NCBI GenBank assembly: GCA_003993805.1
Contig: RSEF01000012.1
Coordinates: 4,628,150-4,692,149, forward strand
DNA: 64,000 nt
Source: Himantopus leucocephalus
Taxonomy: Eukaryota > Chordata > Aves > Charadriiformes > Recurvirostridae
Direction of reading: 5' to 3'
Below are positions 63,760-64,000 of the stretch, one piece after another. The translations under genes and the position numbers were made by a program. The stretch's first letter is position 1. Each line of letters begins with the position of its first letter. The notes under the pieces are model-generated. The model saw only the letters and a list, made by a program, of their open reading frames with translations. It did no database searches and was not told where the DNA came from.

Positions 63760-64000
63760 GACATGTCTCTAAATTGGAGAGACACGGATTTGATGGATGG
63801 ACCACGTGGTGGATAAGGAATTGGCTGGATAGCTGCACACAAAGAGTTGCTGTCAACGGCTCAATGTCCAAGTGCAGCCCAGTGACAAGTGGTGTTCCTC
63901 ATGGGTTGGTATTGGGACCAGTGCTGTTTCACATCTTTGTTGGCAACATGGACAGTAGGATTGAGTGCACTCTCAGCAAGTTTGCTGATGACACCAAGCT
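63760..64000 (+). mobile_element. CR1 LINE ORF2 fragment, reverse transcriptase core
   Basis: From 63774 to the window edge one frame is open for 75 codons. It contains [14 protein letters not shown], then [14 protein letters not shown], then [13 protein letters not shown] is the catalytic aspartate motif of the LINE reverse transcriptase, and SGVP.G..LGP..F is the preceding conserved block. The second block reads PHGL where PQGS is usual, so a substitution has hit a conserved position. The element is 5' truncated near 63760 and continues past the window. It is a CR1 copy in the sense orientation relative to SLC6A11, without internal stops in the visible part but probably not active. Confidence 0.92.

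Overview
This window is vertebrate nuclear DNA, almost certainly from a bird. It is AT-rich, has very low coding density, and shows GT-AG introns, several CR1 LINE fragments (the dominant avian retrotransposon), two fragments of a long terminal repeat family common in birds, and weak remnants of the ancient MIR SINE. It contains no prokaryotic operons, CRISPR arrays, rRNA or convincing tRNA genes.

The only gene I can support is SLC6A11 (GABA transporter GAT-3), on the + strand. Four consecutive internal coding exons are visible: 30646-30780 (TM2 and the following loop), 30945-31085 (TM3), 32509-32599 (glycosylated extracellular loop 2) and 56102-56234 (end of that loop and TM4). Their phases join cleanly (2/1, 1, 2, 0) and the merged protein has no stop. 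The exon with the start codon, the N-terminus and TM1 is not seen and should lie upstream. The exons for TM5 onwards should lie beyond base 64000. The window is therefore an interior slice of one gene: about 30.6 kb of upstream intron, three complete introns of 164, 1423 and 23502 bases, and the first 7.8 kb of the next intron.

Region by region: 1-12058 is plain intron with a TA microsatellite and an RFX-like palindrome. 12059-12331 has an assembly gap, an LTR tail and an unidentified antisense open frame. 12332-21292 is intron with AT-rich and poly-T tracts. 21293-21700 is a diverged solo-type LTR on the minus strand. 21701-30645 is intron with a second gap. 30646-32599 is the three-exon cluster. 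32600-56101 is the long intron, holding an exact 255-base duplication around a single N (probable assembly error), two MIR remnants, C- and G-runs, and a CR1 tail. 56235-64000 holds three CR1 pieces, the last an uninterrupted reverse-transcriptase fragment cut by the window edge.

I found no convincing undescribed biological system. The points most worth checking are the false-looking duplication, a cysteine within a glycosylation sequon of the transporter loop, two coding-like frames of unknown origin (12162-12331 minus and 14641-14850 plus), a compositional island at 51100-51830, and a few candidate regulatory palindromes.
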